A stretch of DNA of 64,000 nt, taken from Megalobrama amblycephala. Taxonomy: Eukaryota; Chordata; Actinopteri; Cypriniformes; Xenocyprididae. The stretch covers positions 61,107,839 through 61,171,838 of the forward strand of contig NC_063045.1 of the NCBI RefSeq assembly GCF_018812025.1, read 5' to 3'. Shown here piece after piece: positions 1-13,178 of the stretch. Each line of letters starts with the position of its first letter. The first letter of the stretch is position 1. Position numbers and translations under genes: made by a program. The notes under the pieces were generated by a model. That model did not search any database. It had not been told where the DNA came from and saw only the letters and a list, made by a program, of their open reading frames with translations.

Positions 1-195
1 TTCAATAAGCAATTCACTTTATTAATAGTAAAATAAAATTATTTCAGTTAAACAATAAATTAATTATTGTTGCACAGATGCTGCAAAAATTTGTTATTTT
101 TTATTTAAAAAATTATATTATTTTATACATATGTATAAATATGTATATATGCATGTATATTTATATACATACACACATATATGAATATATATACC

Positions 196-232
<37 letters not shown>
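196..232. repeat. (TG)n(TA)n microsatellite
   Basis: A TG run changes into a TA run just before the left end of the MITE at 232. Confidence 0.9.
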
Positions 233-680
<448 letters not shown>

Positions 681-837
681 ATGTGTGTATATGGGTCATT
701 GATGAATAAGGTTTTTAAAAGTGTAAAAACACCTAATAAAGATATAATTTTGAAGTTTTATTAAGTGTTAACAATGAGATTATGTGGTTTTTATAATCAA
801 TTAACACTGTTTTTGTCATTTCTTTACAAGATAGACA

Positions 838-1228
838 AAATTTGTCACCAAAAAGTCATTTGGTTTAACCAAAATTTCGGTTTTACCAAATGACACTTTT
901 GGTTGCACCGAATGACGATATTTTCAAGCAATGCAAACAGGCTGATATCTATCTAGCAAGCAAAAGGACAATCAAACATTTTATATTTAGTACAAGTTTT
1001 TAAAATATTACAACATTTTCCATGTTTTATAGCGGTTGCACCGAATGACCTGATGTTTCGGGACATGCGTATGATCAAGTGAAAACATGAATTTTTCAAT
1101 TAGTTAAGAGAGAGTTAGTTGACCATGTGGTCCTTTGCAGGTGTCTGAATGATGTCACATCCTGTCACATGATATTGACCACATGACTTGATCCAAAATG
1201 GTCCCTTTATATCGGTTACTCCAAATGA
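838..1228. repeat. Probable dispersed repeat with GGTTNCACCGAATGA motifs
   Basis: Variants of GGTTGCACCGAATGAC occur at about 902, 1033 and 1215, with an inverted form ACCAAATGAC near 885. The motif clustering suggests a decayed mobile element. No second copy lies in this window, so it is not classified. Confidence 0.35.
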
Positions 1229-1436
1229 TGTCAATGAAATTCTTTTTTCCGGACATTCTTTCTCATAACAAAGCAACGACTTCTACACATAATTTTAATA
1301 CCATTTTGCACTATGTTGATATATGATGTTATAAAACCATTCCAGAATAAAAAAACATATACATTTATTACATTTGAAGATATTTTAATCACAAATGAAA
1401 TTGCTGTATTGGCCTTTTGACGCTTCAAAAATGTAG

Positions 1437-2333
<897 letters not shown>

Positions 2334-2574
2334 CTTCGGCTGGAAAAAAAGAAAGAAAGAAAAAAAAAAAAGAGACGTTACGAACCACACCGGTATTATG
2401 TGTATAGACTTAACGTTTGCGCAAAAAAAAACGGAAAAAAAAGTGGAACGTTGTCATGTTGTGGAAGTTTGTGTGTTTCCCCTTTATTTGTGTGAAAGCG
2501 TGTGAGAGTATGTCACCACGTTTCGGTTTACACTGAGTATATGTTGTCCAGTGGCGAAAGTCCACACAGCACTC

Positions 2575-2578
<4 letters not shown>

Positions 2579-2605
<27 letters not shown>
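2579..2605. repeat. (TC)n microsatellite in 3'UTR
   Basis: Thirteen or so uninterrupted TC units. Confidence 0.9.
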
Positions 2606-2609
<4 letters not shown>

Positions 2610-2860
2610 AACATTCACAGCCTCAAAGTGAAGAAGAAGAAGAAAAATGGCTTTAAACCAAACAACACCTCCATCCTAAGTGACAAGTACCTCGTACGGC
2701 TTCAGCTTTACTCCTTCCTGAACCAGTCACACGTTACCAGTGTACTAAAGAAGTGTTAGAAACGAGAAAAACAGAAACACGTCTCCATTTTTTGTTTTGT
2801 TTAAATTCCTTTTCAGGCTAATTGCGTGGCTTTGCAGTGCTGTTTCGTCCAAAAGCATGT

Positions 2861-2879
2861 CACACACACACACACACAC
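2861..2879. repeat. (CA)n microsatellite in 3'UTR
   Basis: About nine CA units after AAAAGCATGT. Confidence 0.85.
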
Positions 2880-3131
2880 GCTTCTCAACCCCATTGTGCT
2901 TGCGCTTGTGGAAACTTAGCGACTGTCGACATACATCTCAGGGATTCTCTTTGAAAAAAAGGAAAAAAAAAAAGAAGAAAAAAAATGGTCATGAAAGAAT
3001 GAGAGCATTTTATTGTACTGTATATATGATAGTATATGTCTGAATATTGAAAAAATGTATACGTTAACTAATTTATAAAAAGAATATTCTATGTAATGCA
3101 AAATACTTGAAGCTGCAGTACCTTGGTCTGA

Positions 3132-3137
3132 AATAAA
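3132..3137 (+). terminator. Poly(A) signal AATAAA, zswim6
   Basis: Canonical AATAAA about 800 bases after the stop, in the context TGAAATAAAACAT. Cleavage would be expected about 15-25 bases downstream. A second AATAAA at 4575-4580 lies inside a transposon end and is less likely to be used. Confidence 0.6.
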
Positions 3138-3155
3138 ACATATCAGAGGGACTAA

Positions 3156-4285
3156 ACGCGAGCCTCGGGCTGCGTTCGGATCGCGAGGCTGGCGCGCCGC
3201 GGTGGTGTGCGACACGGAAACGGATGGCATTATTCACCTGACGTCGCATGTTTTGAATTCAGTTCGTCTTTTCACACTTAATCTGCATTGCACAGTATGC
3301 ATACTACACGGCGCGCCAGCGTTCCGTTCCGAACACGGCCGTGCTGTCGGGGCTGGAATCGGGCAGTGAACCTGTGTGGCGTAGACACGAGCGCACAGGG
3401 CACCGGTGGTTTGGACGGACACCCAGTGAACCGGAGCAGCAAGCCTTAGCATTAAGAATTGGGAATGCAAGAATCGCAGGCCCACGTGCCTCAAAAAAAC
3501 GCCTAGAAATGTAGATCCAACAGTATCGATGTTAACGCAAACATGCCGAGCGATTGGCCTGACGCTCTTGTTTCTTTCCACAATAATCGAGTCACGACGA
3601 AACTCCATTTTTATGCACAATAACATGTACATGCCTATCTGCTGACATCTTAACTTTGTGCAAGACAGAAAGTTGCTGTGTAGGTCTGACTGTTCAAACG
3701 TTTTTCTTCTTTTGTTTTGTTTCTTTGGTTTTGTCGTTCCTATAGGATTCCTCAACGAAACGAAAACAGCCTTCTTTCTTGCCTTGTCTTAACGCTTTAA
3801 AATAACCAAACTGGAGTTCTAACTACCAAACTTGTTCGTTAAAAATGAAAGCCAACCGACTTTGGTTACAACTTTACTGTCTTTAATTTTAGCTGAATGG
3901 TATTCTGTGCTTTAAAAAGCAGGTTTCCTATGTTTTTGGTGCAAAAACGTTGTCGAGTGTCCCCTTCCTTAGAGGTATGTCTGTAGCTCTTTCTTTTTTT
4001 CTTTTGTTCGTTTAGAAACAGAAATATCATTTTTTTTCTTCTCTCCATTTTATTTATTATAAAAGGTAAACGATTGTACTTCTTCACCCGTGTCAACATT
4101 CTCATGAAGTTGAATTTAAGATTTGATACACCGATATCAATTTATTTATGTAACTAAATCACTGTTTTATAAACTTGTTAATGATTCAACATTTTTGTTT
4201 TAATTAAAATTAGTTTTTTGAGAGGAAGCAAATCATTGAGTCGTTTGTGTGCATCACACATTTTACATCACTGTTTTGATCTGTT
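3156..4285. other. Non-coding flank, possible distal 3'UTR
   Basis: About 1.1 kb with a moderately GC-rich start (3160-3500) turning AT-rich. A 173-codon open frame on the minus strand (3234-3755) has no recognisable protein features. No repeat was recognised. It may be distal 3'UTR or plain intergenic DNA. Confidence 0.4.
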
Positions 4286-4530
4286 TGGTAAAAAATGCAT
4301 GCAAGATGGTGCACGAGTCTAGAGAAATGTATAATTATAATGTAATTATTATATATAGTTTATCAATATAAAAATGGACAATACACAATATATACAAACA
4401 TTGAGTAAAATAGTGTATTTTATTAATTGATCAAATATATTATAGCCTATTAAATACATTTTATAATGTAATTTATAATATATATCCCTATACTCGTACA
4501 CCATCTTGCATGCATTTTTTTCCCCCACCA
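4286..4530. mobile_element. Hairpin MITE with 35-40 bp inverted ends
   Basis: AAAAATGCATGCAAGATGGT at 4291-4310 is matched in reverse by ACCATCTTGCATGCATTTTT around 4500. The inverted ends extend through GTGCACGAGTCT / ATACTCGTACAC. The AT-rich centre is also partly palindromic. Total length is about 245 bp. No target duplication was assigned. Confidence 0.65.
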
Positions 4531-4548
4531 AATTTGTAATGCATTCTG

Positions 4549-5452
4549 TATGGAAGCTTGTATTTCTGCTAGGAAATAAAAATTAAAAAAGGTAATTGTG
4601 ACTTTTCATCTCACAATTCTGACTTTTTTTCTCAGAAGTGTGATAAAAACAATTTCACTTTATAAAATCAGAATTGCATGTTAAAGTCAGAATTGCGAGA
4701 TATAAACAATTTCAAGTTTATATCACATAATCCTCACAATCCTGAATTTCTCTCGCAATTTTGACATTTTTTCTCAATTGCAATATAAACACAATTTTGA
4801 GTTATAAAGTCAGAATTGTGAGAAACAAAGTCAGAATTATGTGATATAAACTCACAATTCTGACTTTTTCTCAGAATTGCAAGTTAAAGTCAAAGTTTTT
4901 TTCTCAATTGCGAGATATGAACAATTTCAAGTCAGAATTGTGTGATATAAAGTCAGAATTGTGAGTTAAAGTGAGAATTGCGAATTGTAAACTCAAAATT
5001 GCATGATATAATATATATATATAATTTTTCTCAACCATTTTGACTTTATAATTCACAATTCTGACTTTAACTCGCAATTCTGACTTTATAACTCAAAATT
5101 GTTTATCTCACAATTGAGAAAAAACGTCAGAATTGCAAGGAAAAAAATCATAATTCCAAGTTATAAAGTCAGAATTGTGAGTTAAAGTCAGAATTGCGTG
5201 ATATAAACACAATTTTGTGTTGTAATGTCCAATTGTGAGGGGAAAAAGACTGTTTTTTCTCAGAGTTGAGTTTATATTTTGCAATTCTGACTTTATAAGA
5301 CCAGTTGTGATTTTATATCTCACAGTTCTAAGAAAAAAAAGTCAGAATTGCAAGTTATAAAGTCTGTTTATAAAAACTTGCAATTGCGAGAAAAAAAGTC
5401 AGAATTACCTTTTTTTTATTTTTATATTTAGTGGCGGAAACAAGCTTCCATA
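4549..5452. mobile_element. Fold-back element F2, copy 1 (904 bp)
   Basis: Ends TATGGAAGCTTG (4549-4560) and CAAGCTTCCATA (5441-5452) are inverted, and the match continues inward into the A-rich stretch before GGTAATT. The interior is a run of short units of the form AGTCAGAATTGCGAGWTATA in both orientations. Flanks ATTCTG (left) and ATTTTG (right) match at 5 of 6 positions, suggesting a 6-bp target duplication. There is no coding sequence. The copy at 17008-18846 has the same ends. Confidence 0.75.
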
Positions 5453-6206
5453 ATTTTGGGATTGCCTTATCCATGAATAATATTTGCATTGAGTTTTTCA
5501 AACAAGGCATCTGAGAAGGTAAAAATAATTGTGCTGACTGCATTTTTGAACATCCTTCACATTGGGAATCTGTCTAATACTTACAAGGGTGTCAGCTCAC
5601 TGGATTTGGAACAGATGGCTAGTATAAAAATAAGAAACTTATTTTTAATATACTGTCATTATAGTTTATTCAGCAATCCCTCCTTTGTCTTGAGCTTCTG
5701 TGTTTATGAGTTAGATTAAACTTTAGGATTTAGAGTTTGGTCATTTCCAGATGCCAGTTCTACAAAGACGTGTCCCTCTTGTCTAAACTAAACAGGAAGT
5801 GGACAAACAGGCTGCAGTGTGAGATTATGACACTTGAGTTGCTCCTTCACACTTGGAACGATAAGGTTGACCACTTTTACACAAAAACAGATCCTCTCAC
5901 ACTCGCGATTGCTGTCAGTGGAGAACTTCCAGGAACTACCAGCCAAGAGCTTCAACCATTGAGATGCCAAGAGCGGGGAGGGCTGAACGATGTTAAATAC
6001 TGCAGGAAGAACTCATTCTCACACTGATAAGGTGGGCAACTTCACACTGTGTAAATTTTATTTGTCATGTTTTGCGAAATTTACGATATGCAGAAACCTT
6101 AAAGGTGCTTTTTTTGGCCAACAAACTCATTGCGTTAAAGTGCGGTTGCATTTACCGTTGTTTTGAAATCTAGGAATCCATGGGATTGGGAATTTCACAT
6201 GAGGGA
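5453..6206. other. Unique intergenic stretch
   Basis: No repeat, RNA gene or convincing ORF was recognised. Open frames of 60-96 codons show no domain features. Confidence 0.4.
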
Positions 6207-7187
6207 TTAAAGGTGCCCAAGAATGCTTTTTCACAAGATGTAATATAAGTCTAAGGTGTCCCCTGAATGTGTCTGTGAAGTTTCAGCTCAAAATACCCCA
6301 TAGATTTTTTTTAATTAATTTTTTTAACTGCCTATTTTGGGGCATCATTAACTATGCACTGATTTTTTTCAGCGCGCCGCCCCTTTAATTTGCGTGCTCC
6401 CTGCCACACGAGCTCTCGATTATATTACAGCACATTTACAAAGTTCACACAGCTAATATAACCCTCAAATGGATCTTTACAAGATGTTCATCATGCATGC
6501 TGTGTGCATACTTCGAATTATGTGAGTAAAGTATTTATTTTGATGTTTATATTTGATTCTCTATGAGTTTGAGGCTGTGCTCCGTGGCTAACGGCTAATG
6601 CTACACTGTTGGAGAGATTTATAAAGAATGAAGTTGTGTTTATGAATTATACAGACTGCAAGTGTTTAAAAATGAAAATAGCGACGGCTCTTGTCTCTGT
6701 GAATTCAGTAAGAAACGATGGTAACTTTAACCACATTTAACAGTACATTAGCAACATGCTAACGAAACATTTAGAAAGACAATTTACAAATATCACTAAA
6801 AATATCATGCTATCATGGATCACGTCAGTTATTATTGCTCCATCTGCCATTTTCGCTGTTGTTCTTGCTTACCTAGTCTGATGATTCAGCTGTGCAGATC
6901 CAGACGTTACTGGCTGCTCTTGTCTAATGCCTTTCATAATGTCTTGAACATGGGCTGGCATATGCAAATATTGGGGCGTACATATTAATGATCCCGACTG
7001 TTACGTAACAGTCGGTGTTATGTTGAGATCTGCGTGTTTTCCGGAGGTCTTTTAAACAAATGAGATTTACATAAGAAAGAGAAAGCAATGGAGTTTGAGA
7101 CTCAATGTATGTCTTTTCCATGTACTGAACTCTTGTTATTCAACTATGCCGAGGTAAATTCAAATTTTGAATCTAGGGCACCTTTAA
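6207..7187 (+). mobile_element. TTAA-flanked element, family A copy 1 (981 bp)
   Basis: Bounded by TTAAAGGTGCCCAAGAATG and TAGGGCACCTTTAA: inverted ends with a TTAA target duplication (6207-6210, 7184-7187), the hallmark of piggyBac- or Kolobok-type transposition. No transposase remains, so it is non-autonomous. It carries a 22-bp perfect palindrome centred on TTACGTAA (6994-7015) and the octamer ATGCAAAT near 6963. Copies at 7502-8460 (reverse) and 45165-46129. Confidence 0.85.
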
Positions 7188-7501
7188 GATTTCCCAATGC
7201 AGATTTTTCAGGTTCAGTTGGATATGTGAATTTACCCATTTGACCAACCAACAAAGTCCTCATTTTATGATCGTCTCATCACTATTTCATACTTTATCCA
7301 ATGGTATATAATTAACAAATAAACATAGCTGATTTTTTTAATAATTTAAGTTAATATTGAGTGATGTACATTTTAGCATGGACTCAAATAGTTCAATGAA
7401 AATTGTTCAAAATAGAGTCAAAGCAGAACCATTACCTCTGTTATGAACAGTTTCGTTTTTGACATTTTTGAACAAATCGGGTGAGTCAATGATTCAATGA
7501 C
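7188..7501. other. Spacer between inverted family A copies
   Basis: About 314 bases of AT-rich, non-repetitive DNA with no recognisable feature. Confidence 0.5.
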
Positions 7502-8460
7502 TTAAAGGTGCCTTAGATTCAAAATTTGAATTTACCTCGGCATAGTTGAATAACAAGAGTTCAGTACATGGAAATGACATACAGTGAGTCTCAAGCTCCA
7601 TTGCTTTCTCTTTCTTATGTAAATCTCTTTTGTTTAAAAGACTTCCGGAAAACACGCGGATCTCAACATAACACCGACTGTTACGTAACTGTCGGGGTGT
7701 ACGCCCCAATATTTGCATATGCCAGCCCATGTTCCCAACATTATGAAAGGCATTAGACAAGGGCAGCCAGTATTAACGTCTGGATCTGCACAGCTGAATC
7801 ATCAGACTAGGTAAGCAAGCAAGAACAATAGCGAAAAATGGCAGATGGAGCGATAATAACTGACATGATCCATGATAGCATGATATTTTTAGTGATATTT
7901 GTAAATTGTCTTTCTAAATGTTTCGTTAGCATGTTGCTAATGTACTGTTAAATGTGGTTAAAGTTACCATCATTTCTTACTGTATTCACGGAGACAAGAG
8001 CCGTCGCTATTTTCATTTTTAAACACTTGCAGTCTGTATAATTCATAAACACAACTTCATTCTTTATAAATCTCTCCAACAGTGTAGCATTAGCCGTTAC
8101 CCACAGAGCATATAGCCTCATAGAGAATCAAATATAAACATCAAAATAAATACTTTACTCACATAATTCGAAGTATGCATACAGCATGCATGACGAACAT
8201 CTTGTAAAGATCCATTTGAGGGTTATATTAGCTGTGTGAACTTTGTAAATGTGCTGTAATATAATCGGGAGCACGTGAATTAAAGGGGCGGCGCACTGAA
8301 AAAATCAGTGCATAGTTAATGATGCCCCAAAATAGGCAGTTAAAAAAATTAATAAAAAAAAATCTATGGGGTATTTTGAGCTGAAACTTCACAGACCCAT
8401 TCAGGGGACACCTTAGACTTATATTACATCTTGTGAAAAAGCATTCTTGGGCACCTTTAA
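7502..8460 (-). mobile_element. TTAA-flanked element, family A copy 2 (959 bp)
   Basis: Reverse-oriented copy, TTAA at 7502-7505 and 8457-8460. It is colinear with copy 1, including the TTACGTAA box (7681-7688) and the reversed octamer ATTTGCAT. With copy 1 it makes a large imperfect palindrome with a 314-bp spacer. Confidence 0.85.
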
Positions 8461-9099
8461 GAGACATGTCCTAACCAGATGCGATGTGATAAGATTCCAG
8501 TGTCCGTCCACACCATACTTGACTATGAGATGCGACAAAGTCAATCAAAGGCTACAGCCAATCAGAACAGTGTGTGGGCGGGCTCTCGCGGCAAGTGCAC
8601 GGCACTAGAAACGACACTCGCAAAGAAAAAGGATAAGTATGCAAATTCATGAATATTACAACATTTTAACATTATTAAAATACATACTGAGGTACTGAAA
8701 CAATCTTTGTCATAGAATAGGCCTACACTTGTCTGTTCACAATGAATTGACAATTTGAACGTTGTTGTTTCCTTTTATTTATTTCGAAAATCTGAGGCGA
8801 ATTGTCCATTGTTGCTTTCAGTATGGGTATAAAAGACACAATATGATATTCAAACTCACATTAGACGCTTTAAAGATTAAATAAAGCACATAGTACCCAA
8901 GATTATCATTATCATAGTCATTATCTTAGTTTGTGTTGTTGTTTCAGCCGCAATGTTGCAGAAAAATAGAAACCATTTCTAAAATAGAATCATCGCGTGA
9001 CACTAGTTAGGACAAACTCAGTTTAACATGGAAAAGATACCTTTTATAGCATGTTGCGGCAACGCATCTGGTTATTCATAAAGCCAGTGGATGCATCTA
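8461..9099. other. Unique intergenic stretch
   Basis: No feature recognised; short ORFs only. Confidence 0.4.
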
Positions 9100-9284
9100 A
9101 GGGTTGCCAGATCTTCACAACAAAACCCGCTCAATTGCTACTCAAAACTAGCCTAAAAACTAGCGTTTCAGCTAAATATCATGTTACTTTGTATCACTTC
9201 AACCCACAAACATGAAAAACAACCCACAGCAACAGTGTTAAAGTATCCCAATTCTGCGGGAAAACCGTGGACTTGGCAACACTG
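9100..9284. mobile_element. Small MITE with GGTTGCCA / TTGGCAAC ends
   Basis: Starts GGGTTGCCAGATC and ends GACTTGGCAACACTG, giving short inverted ends. The body, with ACTAGCCTAAAAACTAGC, resembles a common cyprinid dispersed repeat known to me only by its look. About 185 bp. Confidence 0.5.
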
Positions 9285-10471
9285 CTACATCTGAAATCGC
9301 ATACTCTCTTGAATAGGTACTTATAATTACTTCACGACTGCTAAAAATAGTGTGATTATGTAGCATGAATGTAATCCAGACGTACTACATCCGCCATGTT
9401 GTCATTACCAGTGTCAGTCGCATCGCTTCACTGCCATTCACAAATCCTCTCCAGTGGCCTCATGGGATATAAGTGTCCATCGTATGCACACTTCAGAATC
9501 TCGCCGGAAGTAGCAGTTCTACTCTTTTATGAATACAATGAATTCGGACATACTGTTTTTAGCCTACTATATAGGGAAGCATGCAATTTTGGATGCAGCC
9601 AATCACTCGTTTCATTCCTGAATGAATTAACGAATCAGTCGAATGAATGAATCACTCAATCAATGACTCATTGTTGCCACCTACTGGCAGTTTTAGTTTT
9701 ATAATGCCAAATCTTATTGATACTGAATTTGTTTGACTGGTAATGTTGCCTTTATAAGGGTAAAAATGCCCCTGGAAATCAGTTTAAGGGGTCAAACATT
9801 GCCACTTAATGGAAAAGTTATAACTTAAAGATTTAGGATAATCCTGCCAAGTGTCCTCTTTTAAATGGCCACCCTAGTTTAGTAAAGTTACCATGTTTAG
9901 TGAAAGCACCACAGTTTATGCTGTAGTTATCATCTCTACACAAAAAGTAGTATTCTTTTAACATGGGAAAAAAATTTCTCTGCCCCTTTTAGCTGGTAAA
10001 GCACCAGAAGCGATGAGATAACTGAACAATTAATGTTTTAAAATAATGCATATGGATTCTTTTCTTGCTTTAGGCTGCAAAAACGGCAGAGTTTAGCAGT
10101 TTTTCCACCTCTCTTCATCAGCGGAATGGACAGATGGGACGAAGACCCGTGCTGACCAACGCTTTTCACTCTCATTTTGTTTCTGAGAGCACAGATGCAC
10201 AGTCAATCCAAGATGGAGCACTTTGCCCAGACCATCAGCCCCTCAGTACATTTGGAAGAACAAACTGTAATAGCCTCAGCCATAATTCCCATGAAGCATT
10301 TTCAGGCCTGTGAGGAGATCTGTTCCTGCCAAAGCGGTGCGGAACAGGAGGCCGGGGGTTCGGAGGGGGAGATATCCAAGTGCTTGAGAGAAGACGGTGA
10401 CAAATTCACGCTTTTCTGTGACTTCAGGCCTGGCACAACACGCCATTGACCACAGACACAGGACGAGGCCC
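9285..10471. other. Unique intergenic stretch
   Basis: No gene recognised. A reversed CTCF-like match lies at 9674-9687. Open frames of up to 90 codons (10177-10449) lack recognisable features. Confidence 0.4.
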
Positions 10472-10914
10472 TTAAAGAGGCCATATTATGCCCTTTTACA
10501 AAGTCTTGATGTTGTTTTTGGGCTCAACTAAAACAGGTTTTCATGCTTGAATGTTCATTATTCTCCATTGCTGCAGCTCTGAACTTCTTCCTGAGTCTCT
10601 CCATCAGTGTCGACTCCGGTTTGAACAATGTAAGGCTGAACACCGTCGTCATTTTGGCTGCGTGAGATTCTCCAGCTTTGTTGTTGTTGAGCTGTTAAAG
10701 CTCCGCCCTCTTCTGGAAAGGGGGCGGGAGCAGCAGCTCATTTGCATTTAAAGGGACACACACAAAAACGGTGTGTTTTTGCTCACACCCAAATAGAGGC
10801 AAATTTGACAAGCTATAATAAATGATTTTGAGCTGAAACTTCACAGACACATTCTGGAGACACCAGAGACTGATATTACATCTTGTGAAAAGGGGCATTA
10901 TATGCCCCCTTTAA
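10472..10914. mobile_element. TTAA-flanked element, family B copy 1 (443 bp)
   Basis: TTAAAGAGGCCATATTATGC at the left and GCATTATATGCCCCCTTTAA at the right form inverted ends with TTAA at both borders. The interior holds GTTAAAGCTCCGCCCTCTTC and a right part, TGAGCTGAAACTTCACAGAC, that also occurs in family A. Related copies at 21338, 36584 and 53889. Confidence 0.85.
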
Positions 10915-12033
10915 GTTTTTTCAAATTGTAAAATGTGCAAAAATAAGTCCTAATACCACTTGATCAAATGACGAGTAAAGAAAGGGTTTAAAAATAATAA
11001 ATTATTATCAAATTGAGAGCATTGTATTATGGGATTTGGCTCTCACATAGCGTGATCTTGCATATTTTAAGAAATGTCGAAGGTCATTCCATGCATGCAG
11101 AAGATCCACATACAGAAATTCTGAGCATATCTGAACATTTTTAAAAAATGCATGCAGCTATAAAGATTTAAGTGGGTTTATTTTAAACCTTTCATTGCCC
11201 ATGAGCCATTGGTGAAATTTCCCTTTCTCCAACTCATCGACCAGAGCTCTGAACGGCTGGATAAAGAGATACGGTATCTATTGTAACGGCAGCAGAGCGC
11301 TGTACACTTCCTCCTCGGGAGGAAACACTGGTTGTAAATGTCGTCTGTTGACATGTGTTGCTAACACAGACGTTTAGTGCTGGGCAGTAGTCAACTTTGA
11401 TCCTTTATCACAAGACAACCAGACCCAAACACCCTACAATTACTGCAGAGCCAGCCGGGCCGGACAGAACCCCTTGCAGCCTCAACAGGAAGCACAATCG
11501 CTGAAACAATGAGCGACTGCGACCAGGAACACCACAACCTCCTGCTGCTCGCAGACACACGTCCTCAAGAGTTATTCCAGGGTCACATGGTACATCATGT
11601 CCCCATCAAATATGACTGGATAAAATATTAAACTTACTTTATTTATTTCAATATCACAGTTAATTAAACATGAGAGAATTTTCAATCACTATTTGGTTTG
11701 AGTTTTTATGACAATTAAGAACATTCCAGTTTAATTTTTTCCTTATAAACGCAATATTTCAATAATTTCAATATTGTTTTAACTGATAATCAGTTTATAG
11801 ATTTTTTTTCCTAACATCTTGTTAGTCTTTTGTAAATCCTATTAAAAAACAAAAGCAACTCCCTCAGTGACATCATCGTCCAGGAAGTGACATCATTTTT
11901 TTGCAAGGAAAACAAGTGAGTATAAGCAATGGATTTGACTATTTACTGTGATAATTTGTGGTGTTAGTTGGTTTATGTCCATCCGTTTGCTACTAACTCG
12001 GTTTGCTACTAACTTCATGTTTACATTTAGCTC
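10915..12033. other. Mostly unique stretch with a locally duplicated segment
   Basis: No coding sequence recognised. 11842-11966 recurs at 14634-14762 (listed separately). 11280-11580 is relatively GC-rich. Confidence 0.4.
11842..11966 (+). repeat. Direct repeat, copy 1 of 2
   Basis: Contains AAAAGCAACTCCCTCAGTGA, two TGACATCA motifs and AGTATAAGCAATGGATTT. The copy at 14634-14762 is the same segment with small differences, 2.8 kb downstream in the same orientation. Confidence 0.75.
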
Positions 12034-12750
12034 TTAAAGGATTAGTTAACTTTCAAATTAAAATTCCTGATAATTTACTCATCCCCATGTCATCCAAGAT
12101 GTTTATATCTTTCTTTCTTCAGTTGAAAAGAAATGAAGGTTTTTGAGGAAAACATTCCAGGATTTTTCTCCATATAGTGGACTTCAATGGACTCCAAATG
12201 GTTGAAGGTCAAAATTACAGTTTCAGTGCAGCTTCAAATGCTTGACATGATCCCAGATGAGGAATAGGGTCTTATCTAGAGAAACGCTGCTAAGTGTATT
12301 ACTGCCCTCCACGGGTCAATGTTTGAACTAATTGTTATATACTTGCACAAGCATATTGTATATGAGAATTTAGTTCAAACCTTGACCTGTGGAGGGCAGT
12401 AATAGAGAAGAAGAAGAAGAGAGATCGTTCAAGACGAGCGTTTATGGTTAAAACGTATATAATTTTCTTTTTTTTTTTTTAGAAAATGAGCGATGGTTTC
12501 TCTAGATAAGACTCTTATTCCTCGTCTGGGATCATGTAGAGCTCTTTGAAGCTGCACTGAAACTGACATTTGGACCTTCAACCATTTGGAGTCCATTGAA
12601 GTCCACTATATGGAGAAAAATCCTGGAATATTTTCATTAAAAACCTTAATTTCTTTTCGACTGAAGAAAGACAGACATGAACATCTTGGATGACATGGGG
12701 GTGAGTAAATTATCAGGAAATTTTAATTTGGAAGTGAACTAATCCTTTAA
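12034..12750. mobile_element. TTAA-flanked fold-back element, family D copy 1 (717 bp)
   Basis: TTAAAGGATTAGTTAACTTT at the left and AGTGAACTAATCCTTTAA at the right, with TTAA at both borders. The inverted arms are long, roughly 250 bp, including CATCCAAGATGTTTATATCT on the left and its inverse near 12680. The short unpaired centre has an AAG-rich tract. Confidence 0.85.
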
Positions 12751-13178
12751 TTTCCATCCTTTTCTTGTGTCATTTTTGTAAACAATCAAGTTAAGTTCAT
12801 TAGAACTTGTACTTTAATTGCTGCCAAATGCTTTTGTTGATTACAAGCATATTTATATTCTAAAAGCCACATAATTCAGTAGGTTCTGAATTATCTAATA
12901 ATATAATTTGGTCTACTGTTATATTCCAACAGAAGGCAGACATTCAAGGTTTTATAGTGTTGGAGCTTCACCAGCTGGCTAGATATCTTCAATGTTGTGC
13001 TTTGACAAGAACAATATGGAAGGAAACATTTTTGGGGAAAGAAAGGTTTGAGATGTTACACATCCAGAAGGAAGCCAGGAGTGATAAAGGACTATAGCTG
13101 ATGTTGCGGGAAACCGTTCAGAAGATCATATCCAGGGCCTTTAACTAAATTTTGCCACATCTGCCAATGACCGGTGAC
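12751..13178. other. Unique intergenic stretch
   Basis: No feature recognised. Confidence 0.4.

Larger units (their letters stand above)
2334..3155 (+). other. zswim6: zswim6 3' untranslated region (proximal poly(A) form)
   Basis: Starts right after the stop codon. It is A/T-rich with several A-runs, a (TC)n tract at 2579-2605 and a (CA)n tract at 2861-2879. It ends shortly after AATAAA at 3132-3137. The end point is inferred from the signal only. Mammalian ZSWIM6 3'UTRs are long, so a distal form running into 3156-4285 cannot be excluded. Confidence 0.6.

Noticed and set aside
3234..3755. 173-codon minus-strand ORF after zswim6
   Set aside because: No recognisable domain, no nearby splice or promoter signals; likely chance in a GC-richer patch.
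4575..4580. Distal zswim6 poly(A) signal AATAAA
   Set aside because: It lies in the A-rich terminal part of F2 copy 1, which recurs at other F2 ends, so there is no evidence for use by zswim6.
6924..7756. Two similar 62-65-codon ORFs in family A copies as a conserved peptide
   Set aside because: They are the same transposon sequence in inverted copies; the reading frame is not preserved beyond chance and lacks homology.
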